Assembly: GCF_947495845.1 (NCBI RefSeq)
Contig: NZ_CANMAO010000016.1
Coordinates: forward strand, 40,042 to 104,041
Length of the DNA stretch: 64,000 nucleotides
DNA from: an uncultured Endozoicomonas sp.
GTDB taxonomy: Bacteria; Pseudomonadota; Gammaproteobacteria; Pseudomonadales; Endozoicomonadaceae
Direction: 5' to 3'
The position numbers were made by a program, and so were the translations under genes. The number at the start of each line of letters is the position of its first letter. The first letter of the stretch is position 1. Below the pieces are notes generated by a model that worked only from the letters and a program-made list of their open reading frames with translations, had not been told where the DNA came from and searched no databases. Positions 1 through 9,767 of this stretch are shown here, piece by piece.

Positions 1-313
1 AGGCTCTTGCAGCCATGGCATGCCCGCCGTCATCGTAGACGACAATCTGTGAGTGTTCGGTGATTCCCCACCGACTCAGCGTCTCCAGCCAATCAGAAGA
101 TTCTGGTAAAGGGTGCCGGCCTGTTTGGCCCGGAATGATGTCACCGGATAGGTCTTTTTCCAGATCCGCATAAATCGCTCCGGGGATATGCCCTTGGTCA
201 TACATCACTCGGCCAAGCTTTATATCTGCAAGACTAAAGCGCGCATCAAGCACCACCAATTGCTCATCATTGAGCAAAGTTGCCAGCATTTCAGGCTCGA
301 TTAACAGAGTCAT
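1..313 (-). CDS. Sulfurtransferase (rhodanese family), N-terminal part, cut by window edge
   Basis: The frame starts at the ATG at 313-311 and runs off the left edge. It encodes about 104 residues beginning MTLLIEPEMLATLL. A rhodanese-type N-terminal domain is visible: VVLDARF, then HIPGAIYADLEKDLSG, GRHPLP, and IVVYDDGGHAMAAR. This order matches thiosulfate/3-mercaptopyruvate sulfurtransferases of the SseA type, which have two rhodanese domains; the catalytic cysteine is in the second domain, outside the window. These enzymes transfer sulfane sulfur to thiol acceptors or cyanide. The family is secure. The exact substrate cannot be told from this half. Confidence 0.85.
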   Translation of the reverse strand, partial: MTLLIEPEMLATLLNDEQLVVLDARFSLADIKLGRVMYDQGHIPGAIYADLEKDLSGDIIPGQTGRHPLPESSDWLETLSRWGITEHSQIVVYDDGGHAMAARA

Positions 314-341
314 TGCCTTACCTCAGGATCGACCATTAATA

Positions 342-519
342 ATGCCAATTCTGCTTTTAAATTACGGGCTGCGCAGCCATTTTGGTCGACTGGATCTGTG
401 TTGAAGTTCCTCGCCATAGCTACAGCTATGACTCGTCTCTTCGCCTTTATGCCCTGTGGGTATTGCCCAGTCGGCCAAAATAACTTGCTCACTCCACAAT
501 TTAAAAACGCCATTGGTAT
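342..519. repeat. Inverted-repeat element, family A, copy 1
   Basis: A 178-bp non-coding element with imperfect terminal inverted repeats: the left end reads CCAATTCTGCTTTTAAATT, and the right end, inverted, reads ACCAATGGCGTTTTTAAATT. A second copy lies at 58352-58513. Both contain the hairpin core CATAGCTACRGCTATG. This copy has a 17-nt insertion (TTTATGCCCTGTGGGTA) that the other lacks. No transposase is encoded, so it looks like a MITE or palindromic repeat. It fills most of the 465-bp gap between the sulfurtransferase and the next gene. Short open frames across it are by-products of the palindrome. Confidence 0.85.
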
Positions 520-645
520 AATTTATGACAGGACAATGACACAGTAAAAAAAACATGCGTGGTTTGCAAGAAACGAGGTCAGAATTGACCATGGTTATTG
601 TCATTAAAACGTTGTGACAGAAGGGGAAACAGGAAAGAGCAAGGT

Positions 646-670
646 AAAACCCACCAGCAGAACTGGTGGG
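646..670 (-). terminator. Stem-loop terminator of the minus-strand membrane protein gene
   Basis: CCCACCAG and CTGGTGGG form an 8-bp stem with a 5-nt loop. Read on the minus strand the stem is followed by TTTTACC. It lies about 110 bp past the stop of the 778-1089 gene, so it is a plausible intrinsic terminator. Confidence 0.55.
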
Positions 671-777
671 ATCACATCCATGTGATCAGTGCGTCCTTGC
701 ACTATCTACGTTACCAGTCAGCAAGATTGAGAAACAGTCGACATTTTCACCAATTGACGTGAGACATATCTCACAAC

Positions 778-1089
778 TCATTCATTTACCTTTGACGTTT
801 TATCCACAATCTGATCATTACGTATGACTTTTTCAGAAAGCAGGTTTGTGAGTTCATCCTCTTCCGGCTCTACCAAAATAATGCGGGTTTCATCGGTTAA
901 CTCATCAAACTCAAGTTCAGGAAAGTTTTTTTCTCCCTCAAGATCAGACACTTCACCGTCGTCTTCTACAGAGATCACCTCAGACAGTGGCAGTTCTTGA
1001 ACCTCTTCACTGCCGGAGAACAGCAACCAGCCTGCTACGCCAACCATTAGCACGGCAACTAATAATGCGACAACTGTTTTGCTTCCCAT
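778..1089 (-). CDS. Small acidic single-pass membrane protein, function unknown
   Basis: A 103-residue protein starting MGSKTVVALLVAVLMV. The frame continues to a GTG at 1095, but the ATG at 1089 has AAGGAG seven bases upstream and is the better start. One N-terminal hydrophobic helix (about residues 5-24) is followed by a very acidic tail rich in Glu and Asp, with no cysteine or known motif. It is probably anchored in the inner membrane with the acidic part in the periplasm. The glycine-zipper lipoprotein gene lies directly upstream in the same direction. I do not recognise the family. Confidence 0.6.
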   Translation of the reverse strand: MGSKTVVALLVAVLMVGVAGWLLFSGSEEVQELPLSEVISVEDDGEVSDLEGEKNFPELEFDELTDETRIILVEPEEDELTNLLSEKVIRNDQIVDKTSKVNE

Positions 1090-1128
1090 CCTCACTCTCC
1101 TTCTTAAGAACTACCAGAACTACCGATA

Positions 1129-1587
1129 TCAATAAGCTCTGACCACTCGAGTGGTATTACCCTGAGTTAAGATTTTCACCTTATCACCTATCTGCAGCGG
1201 CGCATTTGGGTTCGCTTCCTGAACCACTGAAATATAACTGCCACTATCAAGGCGAATGGTCATTTCAATGCCCTGCTGCTCGGTCAGTTCTTTTTCGGTC
1301 ATACTGCCAAGCACGCCACCGGCAACACCACCAAGCACGGCAGCTATATCACTGCCTCTGCCGCCACCAACTGTTGATCCGGCAATGCCACCAATGGCAG
1401 CGCCAGCAATGGTGCCCACAGCACCTTCTGTACCTTCAATTTTCACATACTGAAGTTCAGAAATAGTGCCAAAACTCACTTGCTGAATGCGCCGGGCTTC
1501 ACCACTGGAATACGTTGTACCAGTAGTATCCGTCATGCACCCGGTAAGAAAAATCACCAGAAAAGCGGTAGCCAGTTGTTTCATCAT
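1129..1587 (-). CDS. Glycine-zipper outer-membrane lipoprotein, SlyB/Pcp-like
   Basis: About 152 residues. The signal peptide ends in a lipobox, LTGC, with the lipidated cysteine at about residue 17. The middle holds glycine-zipper repeats (VGTIAGAAIGGIAGSTVGGG, then AAVLGGVAGGVLGS), the two-helix hairpin typical of SlyB/Pcp lipoproteins. A C-terminal beta-rich part carries SYISVVQEANP and GDKVKILTQG, as in that family. Two further ATGs lie at 1593 and 1584; 1587 has AAGAG eight bases upstream. SlyB-type proteins sit in the outer membrane and are linked to envelope stability. The family is well supported; the specific role is not known. Confidence 0.8.
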   Translation of the reverse strand: MMKQLATAFLVIFLTGCMTDTTGTTYSSGEARRIQQVSFGTISELQYVKIEGTEGAVGTIAGAAIGGIAGSTVGGGRGSDIAAVLGGVAGGVLGSMTEKELTEQQGIEMTIRLDSGSYISVVQEANPNAPLQIGDKVKILTQGNTTRVVRAY

Positions 1588-1660
1588 ATTCATTACTCTT
1601 CAGTATTCCCGTACTCCACAAAATCGGGGCACGGAAATAAACACTAACAATTATATTCGC

Positions 1661-4600
1661 CTAACCTATCCAGGCACGGGCATTGCGGAACATCCTCATC
1701 AATGGCGCATCTTCGCCCCAATGCTCCGGATGCCAGCTGTTCTGCACTTTACGGAACACTCGCTCCGGGTGCGGCATCATAATAGTGACACGACCATCGG
1801 CACTGGTTAAACCCGTAACCCCTTGAGGCGAACCGTTCGGATTATAAGGATAACGAACGGTTGGCTTGCCAAGATTATCCACAAACCTCAACGATACCTG
1901 CTCATTCGTGAACAGCTGGTCAACATGGGATGGATTGGCAAATTCAGCATGACCTTCTCCATGGGCAACCGCAATCGGCATTCTCGCCCCTTCCATACCC
2001 TGGAAGAAGATGGAACGGCTCTTCTGAACTTCCACCATAGAAACTCGAGCTTCAAACTGCTCCGACTGATTGCGAACAAAATGCGGCCATAAGTCTGCGC
2101 CAGGGATCAAGTCATGAAGATTAGACAACATCTGACAACCATTACAAACACCCAGCGCAAAACTGTCCCGCCGTTCAAAGAATTGGGCAAACTGTTCCCT
2201 TGCCTGTTCGTTAAAAAGAATGGATTTAGCCCAGCCTTCACCAGCGCCCAGGACATCACCGTAAGAGAAGCCACCACAAGCCACTAGCCCTTTGAACTCC
2301 TCCAGGCTACGTCGTCCAGAGAGAATATCACTCATATGAACGTCATAGGTTTTAAAACCGGCCCGATCAAATGCAGCGGCCATCTCAACCTGACCATTTA
2401 CACCCTGCTCCCGCAGAATGGCCATGGCAGGTCGAACACCGGTATTAATGTAAGGTGCGGCAATGTCTTTGGTGATGTCAAAAGGCAACGAAGCATGGAG
2501 CCCCAGATCTTTGTCGTCCAGCAGGTTATCGAACTCTTGTCGTGCACATTCCGGGTTATCCCGAAGTGCCTGAATGCGATAACTGGTTTCTGCCCACCAG
2601 CGCTGGAACTTCACTCGACTTTCACTGATCAATTCTGCTCCGTTAAAGCGGAACTTCACTTGCTGGGCATCCGCCAACGTACCGATAGTGTGTGAGCAAG
2701 CCGCCAGCCCATATTGAGCGAGAATGTCTTTTACAATGCCTTTGTCGCTGTGACGAACCTGAATCACTGCACCAAGCTCTTCATTAAACAGCGCTGGCAG
2801 AATCATGGATTTATTGCCCGCCAGTTTATCGAGATCCACCGCAATGCCGGTATGTCCAGCAAATGCCATCTCGATCAATGTGGTAAACAGGCCACCATCA
2901 GAACGATCGTGATAAGCAAGCAGCAAGTCCTTAGCCATCATTTCCTGAATGGCATTGAAGAAGGCTTTAAGGTCTTCAGGAGAATCCACATCCGGAGCCT
3001 GGTCACCTACTTGACCATAAACCTGAGCCAGCGCTGAACCACCAAGGCGGTTATGATCCCGCCCCAGATCAATCAGAAGCAGATCGGTATTGCCCTGATC
3101 GGTTTTCAATTGGGGAGTTAGGGTTTTTCGAATATCCTGAACCGGCGCAAAAGCCGTAATGACCAGAGATAAAGGCGAAGTAACGCTTTTAGTTTCGCCA
3201 TCTTCCTGCCACTGAGTTCTCATGGACATGGAATCTTTGCCTACCGGAATAGCAATACCCAACGCAGGGCATAATTCCATTCCAACTGTTTTCACCGTCT
3301 CATAAAGATTTTCATCTTCCCCCGGATGCCCTGCTGCGGCCATCCAGTTAGCAGAAAGTTTGATATCGCCCATTTTTTCGATGCGGGCACTGGCAATATT
3401 GGTGATCGATTCGCCAACTGCCATACGACCAGAGGCCGGTGAATTAATCAGGGCAAGCGGTGTTCGCTCTCCCATGGACATGGCTTCGCCGGTATAACGG
3501 TCAAAACTGGAGGCGGTCACTGCGCAATCTGCCACCGGCACCTGCCACGGACCCACCATCTGATCACGATTGACCAGACCGGTAATGGTTCTGTCGCCAA
3601 TGGTGATCAAAAAACTTTTGCTGGCTACAGAAGGCAGCTTCAGCACACGTTCCATGGCTTCCAACATTGGGACGCCATCAAGGTTCAGTGGTTCACGTTC
3701 GAATGATTGCCTCTGAATTTCCCGATGCATTTTAGGTGGTTTGCCCAATAATACATCCAGGGGCATATCCACCGGCTGGTTGTCAAAATGACTGTCATCA
3801 ACTAGCAGGTTCAGTTCTTCCGTCGCTTCACCCACCACCGCATAAGGGCAACGCTCTTGCTGGCAGATATCTTCAAAACGACTCAGGTCGTCTGTGGCCA
3901 CCGCGAGCACATAACGTTCCTGGGATTCATTACACCACAGCGCCAGTGGCGACATGCCCGGTTCATCATTATTGATGGCCCGAAGCTGGAAGTGACCACC
4001 ACGGCCACCATCGCTCACCAGTTCCGGCAGTGCATTGGACAAACCACCTGCGCCGACATCATGAATAAAGGCAATCGGATTATTATCACCCTGCTGCCAG
4101 CAGCGATCGATGACTTCCTGACAACGGCGCTCCATCTCCGGGTTATCCCGTTGCACACTGGCGAAATCCAAATCTTCCTGACCATCCGCAGAGGTCATGG
4201 AAGACGCTGCACCACCACCCAGGCCGATCTGCATCGCCGGCCCACCAAGGACAATCAGTTTGGCGCCAACAGGGATTTCACCTTTTTCCACATGTTCCGC
4301 TTTGATATTGCCAAGACCACCGGCCAACATGATGGGCTTATGGTATCCGCGAACTTCATAACCGGCAGCGCCATTCACATGAGCTTCGAAGGTTCTGAAA
4401 TACCCACAAAGATTTGGACGGCCAAACTCGTTGTTAAAACCGGCGCCACCCAGCGGGCCATGAACCATGATATCCAGTGGAGAAACAATGCGATCCGGCT
4501 TGCCATAACTCTGCTCCCACGGCTGCTCATAACCCGGAATTTGCAGGTTAGACACCGTAAAACCGGTTAAGCCTGCTTTTGGTTTGGAGCCTTTACCCGT

Positions 4601-5575
4601 GGCGCCTTCATCACGAATTTCGCCACCAGATCCAGTCGCAGCGCCAGCCCATGGCGCAATCGCCGTTGGGTGGTTGTGGGTTTCCACCTTCATCAGGATA
4701 TGGATGGCTTCTTCGTTGAAGCCATATTCACGACTCTCCGCTTGCGGATAAAAACGCTTGGAATGGAAGCCTTCGATGACCGAGGCGTTGTCTTTATAGG
4801 CAGAAAGAACACCTTCACCGTTCATGGCGTGGGTGTTTCGAATCATCTTGAACAGGGAAAGATCCTGCTCTTCGCCATCAATACTCCAGGACGCGTTAAA
4901 AATTTTGTGGCGACAATGTTCAGAGTTTGCCTGGGCAAACATCATTAACTCAACGTCGGAAGGGTCTCGCTCAAGCTTTTGATAACTTTCAACCAGATAA
5001 TCGATTTCGTCATCGGCCAGTGCTAATCCTAATGACTGGTTGGCACTCACCAGTGCGTCTCTGCCACCTTCTAACACCGCCACCGTCTTCATTGGGACGG
5101 GTTCAGAAACAGCAAACAGCTGGGGAATCTCGTCTTCACTGTGGAATACAGACTGGGTCATCCGATCATGAAGCCCGGAAATGACAGCCGCTTCTTGCTC
5201 CGAAGACAGTTCAGCATCCGCATAAACCACAAACCTCACACCACGTTCAATCCGCTGAATCATGGATAGGCCACAGTTCCTTGCTATTTCAGACGCTTTG
5301 CTGGACCAAGGGGAAATAGTACCAGGGCGGGGAACCACCAGATACTCACCTTTCCATGAAACACTATCTGGGACTCTTTGCTGAATCGTTGGTCCATAGG
5401 TGAGCAACTTTTCCAGAATGGCTGCTTGATTATCATCCAGCTCTGACAATTTTTTGACGTAATGCTGAAACTCAGCAAAGACAGCAGTGATTGCAGGAAC
5501 TTTGCCCTGAAGCTGGGCAAGCAGCTTTTGACTGCGAAAGTAGGAAAGTGCAGGAGCGCCACGCAGTATCAGCAT
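1661..5575 (-). CDS. purL: Phosphoribosylformylglycinamidine synthase
   Basis: A 1304-residue single-chain enzyme, close to the roughly 1295 residues usual in gammaproteobacteria. It catalyses the fourth step of purine synthesis: FGAR + glutamine + ATP to FGAM. The N-terminal domain, the two AIRS-like halves ([26 protein letters not shown] in the first, [11 protein letters not shown] and [16 protein letters not shown] later) and the C-terminal glutaminase domain are in the expected order. The glutaminase shows the nucleophile in GVCNGCQM (Cys1144) and the PHPERVFR segment. It is a monocistronic minus-strand gene. No PurR operator was recognised upstream. Confidence 0.98.
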   Translation of the reverse strand: MLILRGAPALSYFRSQKLLAQLQGKVPAITAVFAEFQHYVKKLSELDDNQAAILEKLLTYGPTIQQRVPDSVSWKGEYLVVPRPGTISPWSSKASEIARNCGLSMIQRIERGVRFVVYADAELSSEQEAAVISGLHDRMTQSVFHSEDEIPQLFAVSEPVPMKTVAVLEGGRDALVSANQSLGLALADDEIDYLVESYQKLERDPSDVELMMFAQANSEHCRHKIFNASWSIDGEEQDLSLFKMIRNTHAMNGEGVLSAYKDNASVIEGFHSKRFYPQAESREYGFNEEAIHILMKVETHNHPTAIAPWAGAATGSGGEIRDEGATGKGSKPKAGLTGFTVSNLQIPGYEQPWEQSYGKPDRIVSPLDIMVHGPLGGAGFNNEFGRPNLCGYFRTFEAHVNGAAGYEVRGYHKPIMLAGGLGNIKAEHVEKGEIPVGAKLIVLGGPAMQIGLGGGAASSMTSADGQEDLDFASVQRDNPEMERRCQEVIDRCWQQGDNNPIAFIHDVGAGGLSNALPELVSDGGRGGHFQLRAINNDEPGMSPLALWCNESQERYVLAVATDDLSRFEDICQQERCPYAVVGEATEELNLLVDDSHFDNQPVDMPLDVLLGKPPKMHREIQRQSFEREPLNLDGVPMLEAMERVLKLPSVASKSFLITIGDRTITGLVNRDQMVGPWQVPVADCAVTASSFDRYTGEAMSMGERTPLALINSPASGRMAVGESITNIASARIEKMGDIKLSANWMAAAGHPGEDENLYETVKTVGMELCPALGIAIPVGKDSMSMRTQWQEDGETKSVTSPLSLVITAFAPVQDIRKTLTPQLKTDQGNTDLLLIDLGRDHNRLGGSALAQVYGQVGDQAPDVDSPEDLKAFFNAIQEMMAKDLLLAYHDRSDGGLFTTLIEMAFAGHTGIAVDLDKLAGNKSMILPALFNEELGAVIQVRHSDKGIVKDILAQYGLAACSHTIGTLADAQQVKFRFNGAELISESRVKFQRWWAETSYRIQALRDNPECARQEFDNLLDDKDLGLHASLPFDITKDIAAPYINTGVRPAMAILREQGVNGQVEMAAAFDRAGFKTYDVHMSDILSGRRSLEEFKGLVACGGFSYGDVLGAGEGWAKSILFNEQAREQFAQFFERRDSFALGVCNGCQMLSNLHDLIPGADLWPHFVRNQSEQFEARVSMVEVQKSRSIFFQGMEGARMPIAVAHGEGHAEFANPSHVDQLFTNEQVSLRFVDNLGKPTVRYPYNPNGSPQGVTGLTSADGRVTIMMPHPERVFRKVQNSWHPEHWGEDAPLMRMFRNARAWIG

Positions 5576-5812
5576 GTTCTGGTCTGTCCTCGGGACTTGT
5601 CTATTAATAACGTGTCACAACAGGACTGCAGCCAGGAGCGAATAATTAAAATCAGAAAGCTCACAGGTGGTCACTTCCTGATTTGGATTACACGCAGTCC
5701 TTGTGCTGCAGTCTCTCAACTCAGGGGAATGATCAAAGGTCGCTATGATAATCGAAACTAGCCTCAGGAAACCAGCGGTCAACCGCCATAAATTTCGGCT
5801 TTTACTGCATTA

Positions 5813-6298
5813 TCAGCGAAGAGGTTTACCTTTTTGCTCTCGGATTTGCCTGCGGCGGTCGCGAAAGAAACTACTAATCATCGTACTGCACTCATCCTGC
5901 AGCACACCGCCCACCAACTCCACCCGGTGATTCACCCAAGGTTGATCAAACACCCTTGAAGCACTGACCGCTGCGCCAGCTTTAGGTTCCATTGCACCGA
6001 AGATTAAACGTCGGATCCGGCTGTGAATAATCGCGCCAGCACACATGGTGCAAGGCTCCAGGGTGACATAAAGATCGCAGTCCACCAGCCGGTAATTACC
6101 GATAACCTCAGCGGCCAGTTGCAGAACAAGGATTTCTGCATGGGCCACCGGATTGCAGGATGAAATAGGCTGATTACAGGATCGTGCCAGTATCTGGCCA
6201 TCTTTTACCACCACCGCACCAACAGGCACCTCGCCTTTTTGACGCCCTTTATCCGCTTCCAGCAGCGCTTCTCTCATCCAGATGTCGTCATTAATCAC
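5813..6298 (-). CDS. tadA: tRNA-specific adenosine deaminase
   Basis: 161 residues, normal for TadA. It deaminates A34 to inosine in tRNA-Arg(ACG), allowing one tRNA to read three arginine codons. The zinc and catalytic residues are visible: His53 and Glu55 in the HAE motif, and Cys83 and Cys86 in PCTMCAG. The basic C-terminal end (DRRRQIREQKGK) is also typical. It lies upstream of purL in the same direction, with 237 bp between them, and is divergent from the type III chaperone gene. Confidence 0.96.
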   Translation of the reverse strand: MINDDIWMREALLEADKGRQKGEVPVGAVVVKDGQILARSCNQPISSCNPVAHAEILVLQLAAEVIGNYRLVDCDLYVTLEPCTMCAGAIIHSRIRRLIFGAMEPKAGAAVSASRVFDQPWVNHRVELVGGVLQDECSTMISSFFRDRRRQIREQKGKPLR

Positions 6299-6518
6299 TA
6301 ATCAGGGTCTCAATAAAAGAGGTAAAACCGTTACTTTGCAGCTAATTTTCACCCGAGCTTCAGAAAATTCAAAACCCAGCCGATCAATTCCATAGAATTT
6401 TTTCGCAACCGGGCAGTCTGAGCTATACATAGTGTCTAAGCTATAAATGACTAACATTATAAAACAGCTCAACGTTTAACAATAAAACAGCAAAATAAAT
6501 CAGTGGAGGAAGGACCTG

Positions 6519-7028
6519 ATGTCTTTCAAGCAGAATGTAGAACAACATCTACAACACTTTGCCCAGAGCATCGGTCTGGGTGAGCTTAAGCTCAACGAGC
6601 ATGATGCCTGCGGTTTGTGCTTTGACGACACCCTCATCGTTAACATGGAATACCTCGAAGACGATGAAGCCTTGGTCTTTGTCGCTTCTGTACGCCCGAT
6701 GGATGCCCACGATTCGGCCAAAACCGAACTGTTTGAAAAGATGCTGTCGCTCAACCTTCAGCATCACAGCATGCAGGGCGCATTTCTGGCACTGAATCAT
6801 GATAAGTCAGAAGTACTGCTGATTCGTTCACTTCAGGCTTCATGTGACTACGGTCTGTTCGAATCCACCCTTGAGAAGTTTGTGAACACACTGGAATGGT
6901 GTGTCAGCGAACTGGATCTTTCTAAACAAGGTCAGCCCGTAACACCAAAAACACCACCTCGTCAGCAGAATAACCAGAGCGGCCCTGGAGGCCCAGGTGG
7001 TCCTGGCGACATGGGCATGATGGTGTAA
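6519..7028 (+). CDS. Type III secretion chaperone, CesT/Tir-chaperone family
   Basis: 169 residues. The first 130 or so match the compact alpha/beta fold of class I type III chaperones: an N-terminal helix (VEQHLQHFAQSIGL), a strand pair (GLCFDDTLIVNMEY), a mid helix with ALVFVASVRPM, then LLIRSLQAS and a C-terminal helix. Such dimers bind effector N-termini and bring them to the ATPase. The last 30 residues form an unusual Pro/Gly tail (PPRQQNNQSGPGGPGGPGD) not part of the fold. The start is supported by GGAGGAAGGA. Upstream, AGCTATA occurs twice 18 bp apart (6421 and 6439), a possible activator site. It is followed by its own terminator and then the sct operon; its cargo is unknown. Confidence 0.8.
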   Translation: MSFKQNVEQHLQHFAQSIGLGELKLNEHDACGLCFDDTLIVNMEYLEDDEALVFVASVRPMDAHDSAKTELFEKMLSLNLQHHSMQGAFLALNHDKSEVLLIRSLQASCDYGLFESTLEKFVNTLEWCVSELDLSKQGQPVTPKTPPRQQNNQSGPGGPGGPGDMGMMV

Positions 7029-7050
7029 ACACCAACATTGGTGTTGCATA

Positions 7051-7077
7051 AAAGTGGGCTTTATGCCCACTTTTTTT
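7051..7077 (+). terminator. Rho-independent terminator after the chaperone gene
   Basis: A 9-bp stem AAAGTGGGC/GCCCACTTT with a TTTAT loop runs straight into a T tract. It separates the chaperone transcript from the sct operon that begins at 7194. Confidence 0.9.
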
Positions 7078-7193
7078 ATGCTAACTCCTACCTCTGATCA
7101 GCCATTAGGCACATGTTCATTAAGACCCATGCCTCAAGGTCGAATACAGGAAATAGAAAACCATAATCTCCTCACGACAATGGAGGCTACAAG

Positions 7194-8531
7194 TTGGCAC
7201 AAGCATTTAATTATTTAACCAATGCTCTCCAGGGAACGGTTGAAAGTAGCCGGCTTGTAGATATCCGGGGCCGGGTGACTGAAGTTCAGGGGATGATTAT
7301 CAAAGCGGCGGTTCCTGGCGTGAAGATTGGCGAACTTTGCCAACTGGTTTCGCCGAACGATCCCAGTGATAAACAATCCTTTGCCGAAGTGGTCGGATTT
7401 CAGGGACATGAAACCGTGCTTTCTCCTCTGGGTGAGATCATGGGCATTTCATCAACAACAGAAGTATTACCTACAGGCAAAGTTCATCATGTTGCCGTAG
7501 GCCCTCACTTATTGGGTCATGTGTTGGATGGTATGGGCAGCCCTCTGCAGCCAGATGCCTTTGAAGGTATCGAACCAGAAGCACATTATCCCGTCTATGC
7601 CGACGCCCCCGACCCACTCACCCGACAAATCATCGATCATCAGATCCCTTTGGGCGTTCGAGCCATCGACGGTCTTCTCAGTTGCGGTGAAGGTCAGAGA
7701 ATGGGCATTTTCGCAGCGGCTGGTGGTGGTAAAAGTACCTTGCTCTCCATGCTGGTAAAAGGCGCTGAGGTGGATGTTACGGTTCTGGCACTGATTGGTG
7801 AACGGGGACGGGAACTCCGAGAATTTATCGAACACGACCTTGGGCCTGAAGGCGTTAAAAAATCCGTTATTATCGTGGCTACCTCTGATAAATCCTCCAT
7901 GGAACGGACCAAGGCCGCCTATACAGCAACAGCAGTAGCAGAATATTTTCGCGACAAAGGACAGCGGGTCTTGTTGCTAATGGATTCCGTCACACGATTT
8001 GCCAGGGCACAGAGGGAGATTGGTCTGGCGGCCGGTGAGCCGCCAACACGAAGAGGTTTTCCACCTTCTGTTTTCGCCACACTGCCCAAACTGATGGAAA
8101 GAACGGGGATGTCTGATGTTGGTTCAATCACCGCACTTTACACCGTGCTTGTAGAAGGTGATGACATGACTGAGCCGGTGGCTGACGAAACCCGCTCAAT
8201 TCTGGATGGCCACATCATCATGTCCCGAAAACTGGCATCCGCTGGTCACTACCCAGCCATCGACGTGTTGGCCAGTGCCAGCCGGGTAATGACAGCAATC
8301 ACTGACCAGGAACATCAGGCCGCAGCCATCCGAATGAGGGAGCTGATGTCCAAGTACGAAGAGATTGAGCTACTGGTGAAAGTGGGTGAATACAAGCCCG
8401 GCACTGACCCAACCGCCGATGAAGCCATACAGAAAATAGAAACCATTCGAACCTATCTAAAGCAAAAAACCGATGAGCTCACCACCGTTGATGAAGCCAT
8501 CCAGCACCTTCGCCACATTGTAGGTCGCTGA
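7194..8531 (+). CDS. sctN: Type III secretion ATPase
   Basis: 445 residues, usual for SctN/YscN. The hexameric cytoplasmic ATPase strips chaperones and unfolds substrates at the injectisome entrance. The Walker A motif AAGGGKST has its lysine at 180; Walker B ([11 protein letters not shown]) has Asp264. An ATP-synthase-type N-terminal beta barrel and the catalytic ERGRE segment are present. The start is a TTG: GGAGG lies seven bases upstream, and no earlier in-frame ATG fits. It is distinguished from the flagellar FliI by its neighbours, all injectisome genes in Ysc order. Confidence 0.95.
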   Translation: MAQAFNYLTNALQGTVESSRLVDIRGRVTEVQGMIIKAAVPGVKIGELCQLVSPNDPSDKQSFAEVVGFQGHETVLSPLGEIMGISSTTEVLPTGKVHHVAVGPHLLGHVLDGMGSPLQPDAFEGIEPEAHYPVYADAPDPLTRQIIDHQIPLGVRAIDGLLSCGEGQRMGIFAAAGGGKSTLLSMLVKGAEVDVTVLALIGERGRELREFIEHDLGPEGVKKSVIIVATSDKSSMERTKAAYTATAVAEYFRDKGQRVLLLMDSVTRFARAQREIGLAAGEPPTRRGFPPSVFATLPKLMERTGMSDVGSITALYTVLVEGDDMTEPVADETRSILDGHIIMSRKLASAGHYPAIDVLASASRVMTAITDQEHQAAAIRMRELMSKYEEIELLVKVGEYKPGTDPTADEAIQKIETIRTYLKQKTDELTTVDEAIQHLRHIVGR

Positions 8532-8535
8532 GTCA

Positions 8536-8997
8536 ATGCTCAAGGAACTGCTCAAGGTCAAAAAGATCCGTGAAGAGTCGGCCGAGCGAGAAGTCCGTCG
8601 ATGTGAAGACACCCTTGAGCAACGCAAGAAAGAAGTAGCAGACCGTAAACGGGAACTGGCCGAGTACATTGACTGGCGATGTAAAGAAGAACAACAGCTT
8701 TACGATAACATAATGAATACTTCTGTCGTGCAGAACGATCTGGATAAGTTGAAACAGAAAGTGGCCATCATGCGAGAAAAAGACGTGGCCATGGAAGAAG
8801 CCATTTCGGAAGCAGAAAAACAAGTCGTCAGCGCCGAAGAAGCTCTGGAATCTGCAAAAGAGAAACACGTACAGGCAAAACTCGCCGTAGAAAAATTTGA
8901 AGAGTTCTGCAAAGTCCAGGATGAAGAGGCAGCAAAAGAAGCATTACGCCTTGAAGACCTGGAAATGGAAGAGTTCACCGGTAAATCAAAGCAATAG
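8536..8997 (+). CDS. sctO: Type III secretion stalk protein, YscO/FliJ-like
   Basis: 153 residues, almost entirely charged heptad-type coiled coil (KKIREESAEREVRRCEDTLE, then a second helix rich in Glu, Lys and Ala). No other domain is visible. Its place directly after sctN (4-bp gap), its length and its two-helix character match YscO/FliJ proteins. These form the central stalk of the ATPase and couple it to the export gate and to chaperone recycling. The identification rests mainly on synteny because the sequence is low in conserved motifs. Confidence 0.8.
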   Translation: MLKELLKVKKIREESAEREVRRCEDTLEQRKKEVADRKRELAEYIDWRCKEEQQLYDNIMNTSVVQNDLDKLKQKVAIMREKDVAMEEAISEAEKQVVSAEEALESAKEKHVQAKLAVEKFEEFCKVQDEEAAKEALRLEDLEMEEFTGKSKQ

Positions 8998-9009
8998 GAA
9001 CCAGCAAAT

Positions 9010-9756
9010 ATGGATAGTCTGACCCCAGGTGGAAAATCACAGTTAACACCGTCAGCACAGGACTACAACAAGCAAAGTCGTCAGGTATCTGAACGGCAGG
9101 CCAGTGACTTTGCAGATCGTATGGTCAAAGAAAGACGCGCCAAAGAGAAAAATGCTGAGAACAACAAAAACAACCCTGAAGCCAAAAAAACAGACGACGG
9201 CGATCAAAGTCTGGAAAGCCTGCTTGCTGAGCGCAGCCAGAAATCCAAAGATGCCATTAAAGAGCGGGAAGGGGGCCAAGAATTTCAAAACGAACAGGAT
9301 GGCGCTGAACACGCCTTGCTCCAAAGTACAAAAGAAGGACAAATAAAATCGGATCTTCAGCTTAGAGAGATTCAACAGACGAACAACGTCAAAGAAGTCG
9401 AAGCGGCTCTCAACAAGCTGGCAGACCAGATCAAAGTCTCCGCCAAGGACGCCATTAATGGTGCTGAAGTCAGAATTTCCATGAAGGACAGCGTGCTTCC
9501 CGGTACGGAGATTCGCATTCAAAGAGGTGCTGGCGAACTGACCGTTACCATGAATACCAGCTCTGCAGAAGCCGGTAACTTTCTGGCACAACACGAAGCA
9601 GGTCTGCAAAAACTGCTGGCTGACCGTTTCTCAAACGACCGGGTTCAAGTCAATGTCAATCTTGCTGGCAGCAATAATCAGGATACTGATGGCCGCTCCA
9701 GAAACCAGTATGTTGCAGAAGAAAACGATCAAAACTCCAGTAACCGTCAGGCATGA
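9010..9756 (+). CDS. sctP: Type III secretion needle-length regulator, YscP/FliK-like
   Basis: 248 residues between sctO and sctQ, the normal site for the ruler protein. The first 120 or so are hydrophilic and rich in Lys, Gln, Asn and Glu, as expected for an extended secreted ruler. The region from about 150 to 220 (SMKDSVLPGTEIRIQRGAGE, then LTVTMNTSS and a segment ending VQVNVNL) resembles the FliK/YscP C-terminal substrate-switch domain. The protein is shorter than Yersinia YscP, so a shorter needle might be expected if the ruler model holds; that is inference. Family call from position plus this C-terminal region. Confidence 0.75.
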   Translation: MDSLTPGGKSQLTPSAQDYNKQSRQVSERQASDFADRMVKERRAKEKNAENNKNNPEAKKTDDGDQSLESLLAERSQKSKDAIKEREGGQEFQNEQDGAEHALLQSTKEGQIKSDLQLREIQQTNNVKEVEAALNKLADQIKVSAKDAINGAEVRISMKDSVLPGTEIRIQRGAGELTVTMNTSSAEAGNFLAQHEAGLQKLLADRFSNDRVQVNVNLAGSNNQDTDGRSRNQYVAEENDQNSSNRQA

Positions 9757-9767
9757 GTTAAACAACA

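Noticed and set aside
310..604. Two short frames of 67 and 80 residues
   Set aside because: Both lie in the family A element, whose palindromic sequence creates such frames; the second copy does not keep them.
3857..4570. Long open frame antisense to purL
   Set aside because: It is a shadow of the strongly conserved PurL frame, without ribosome site or recognisable domain.
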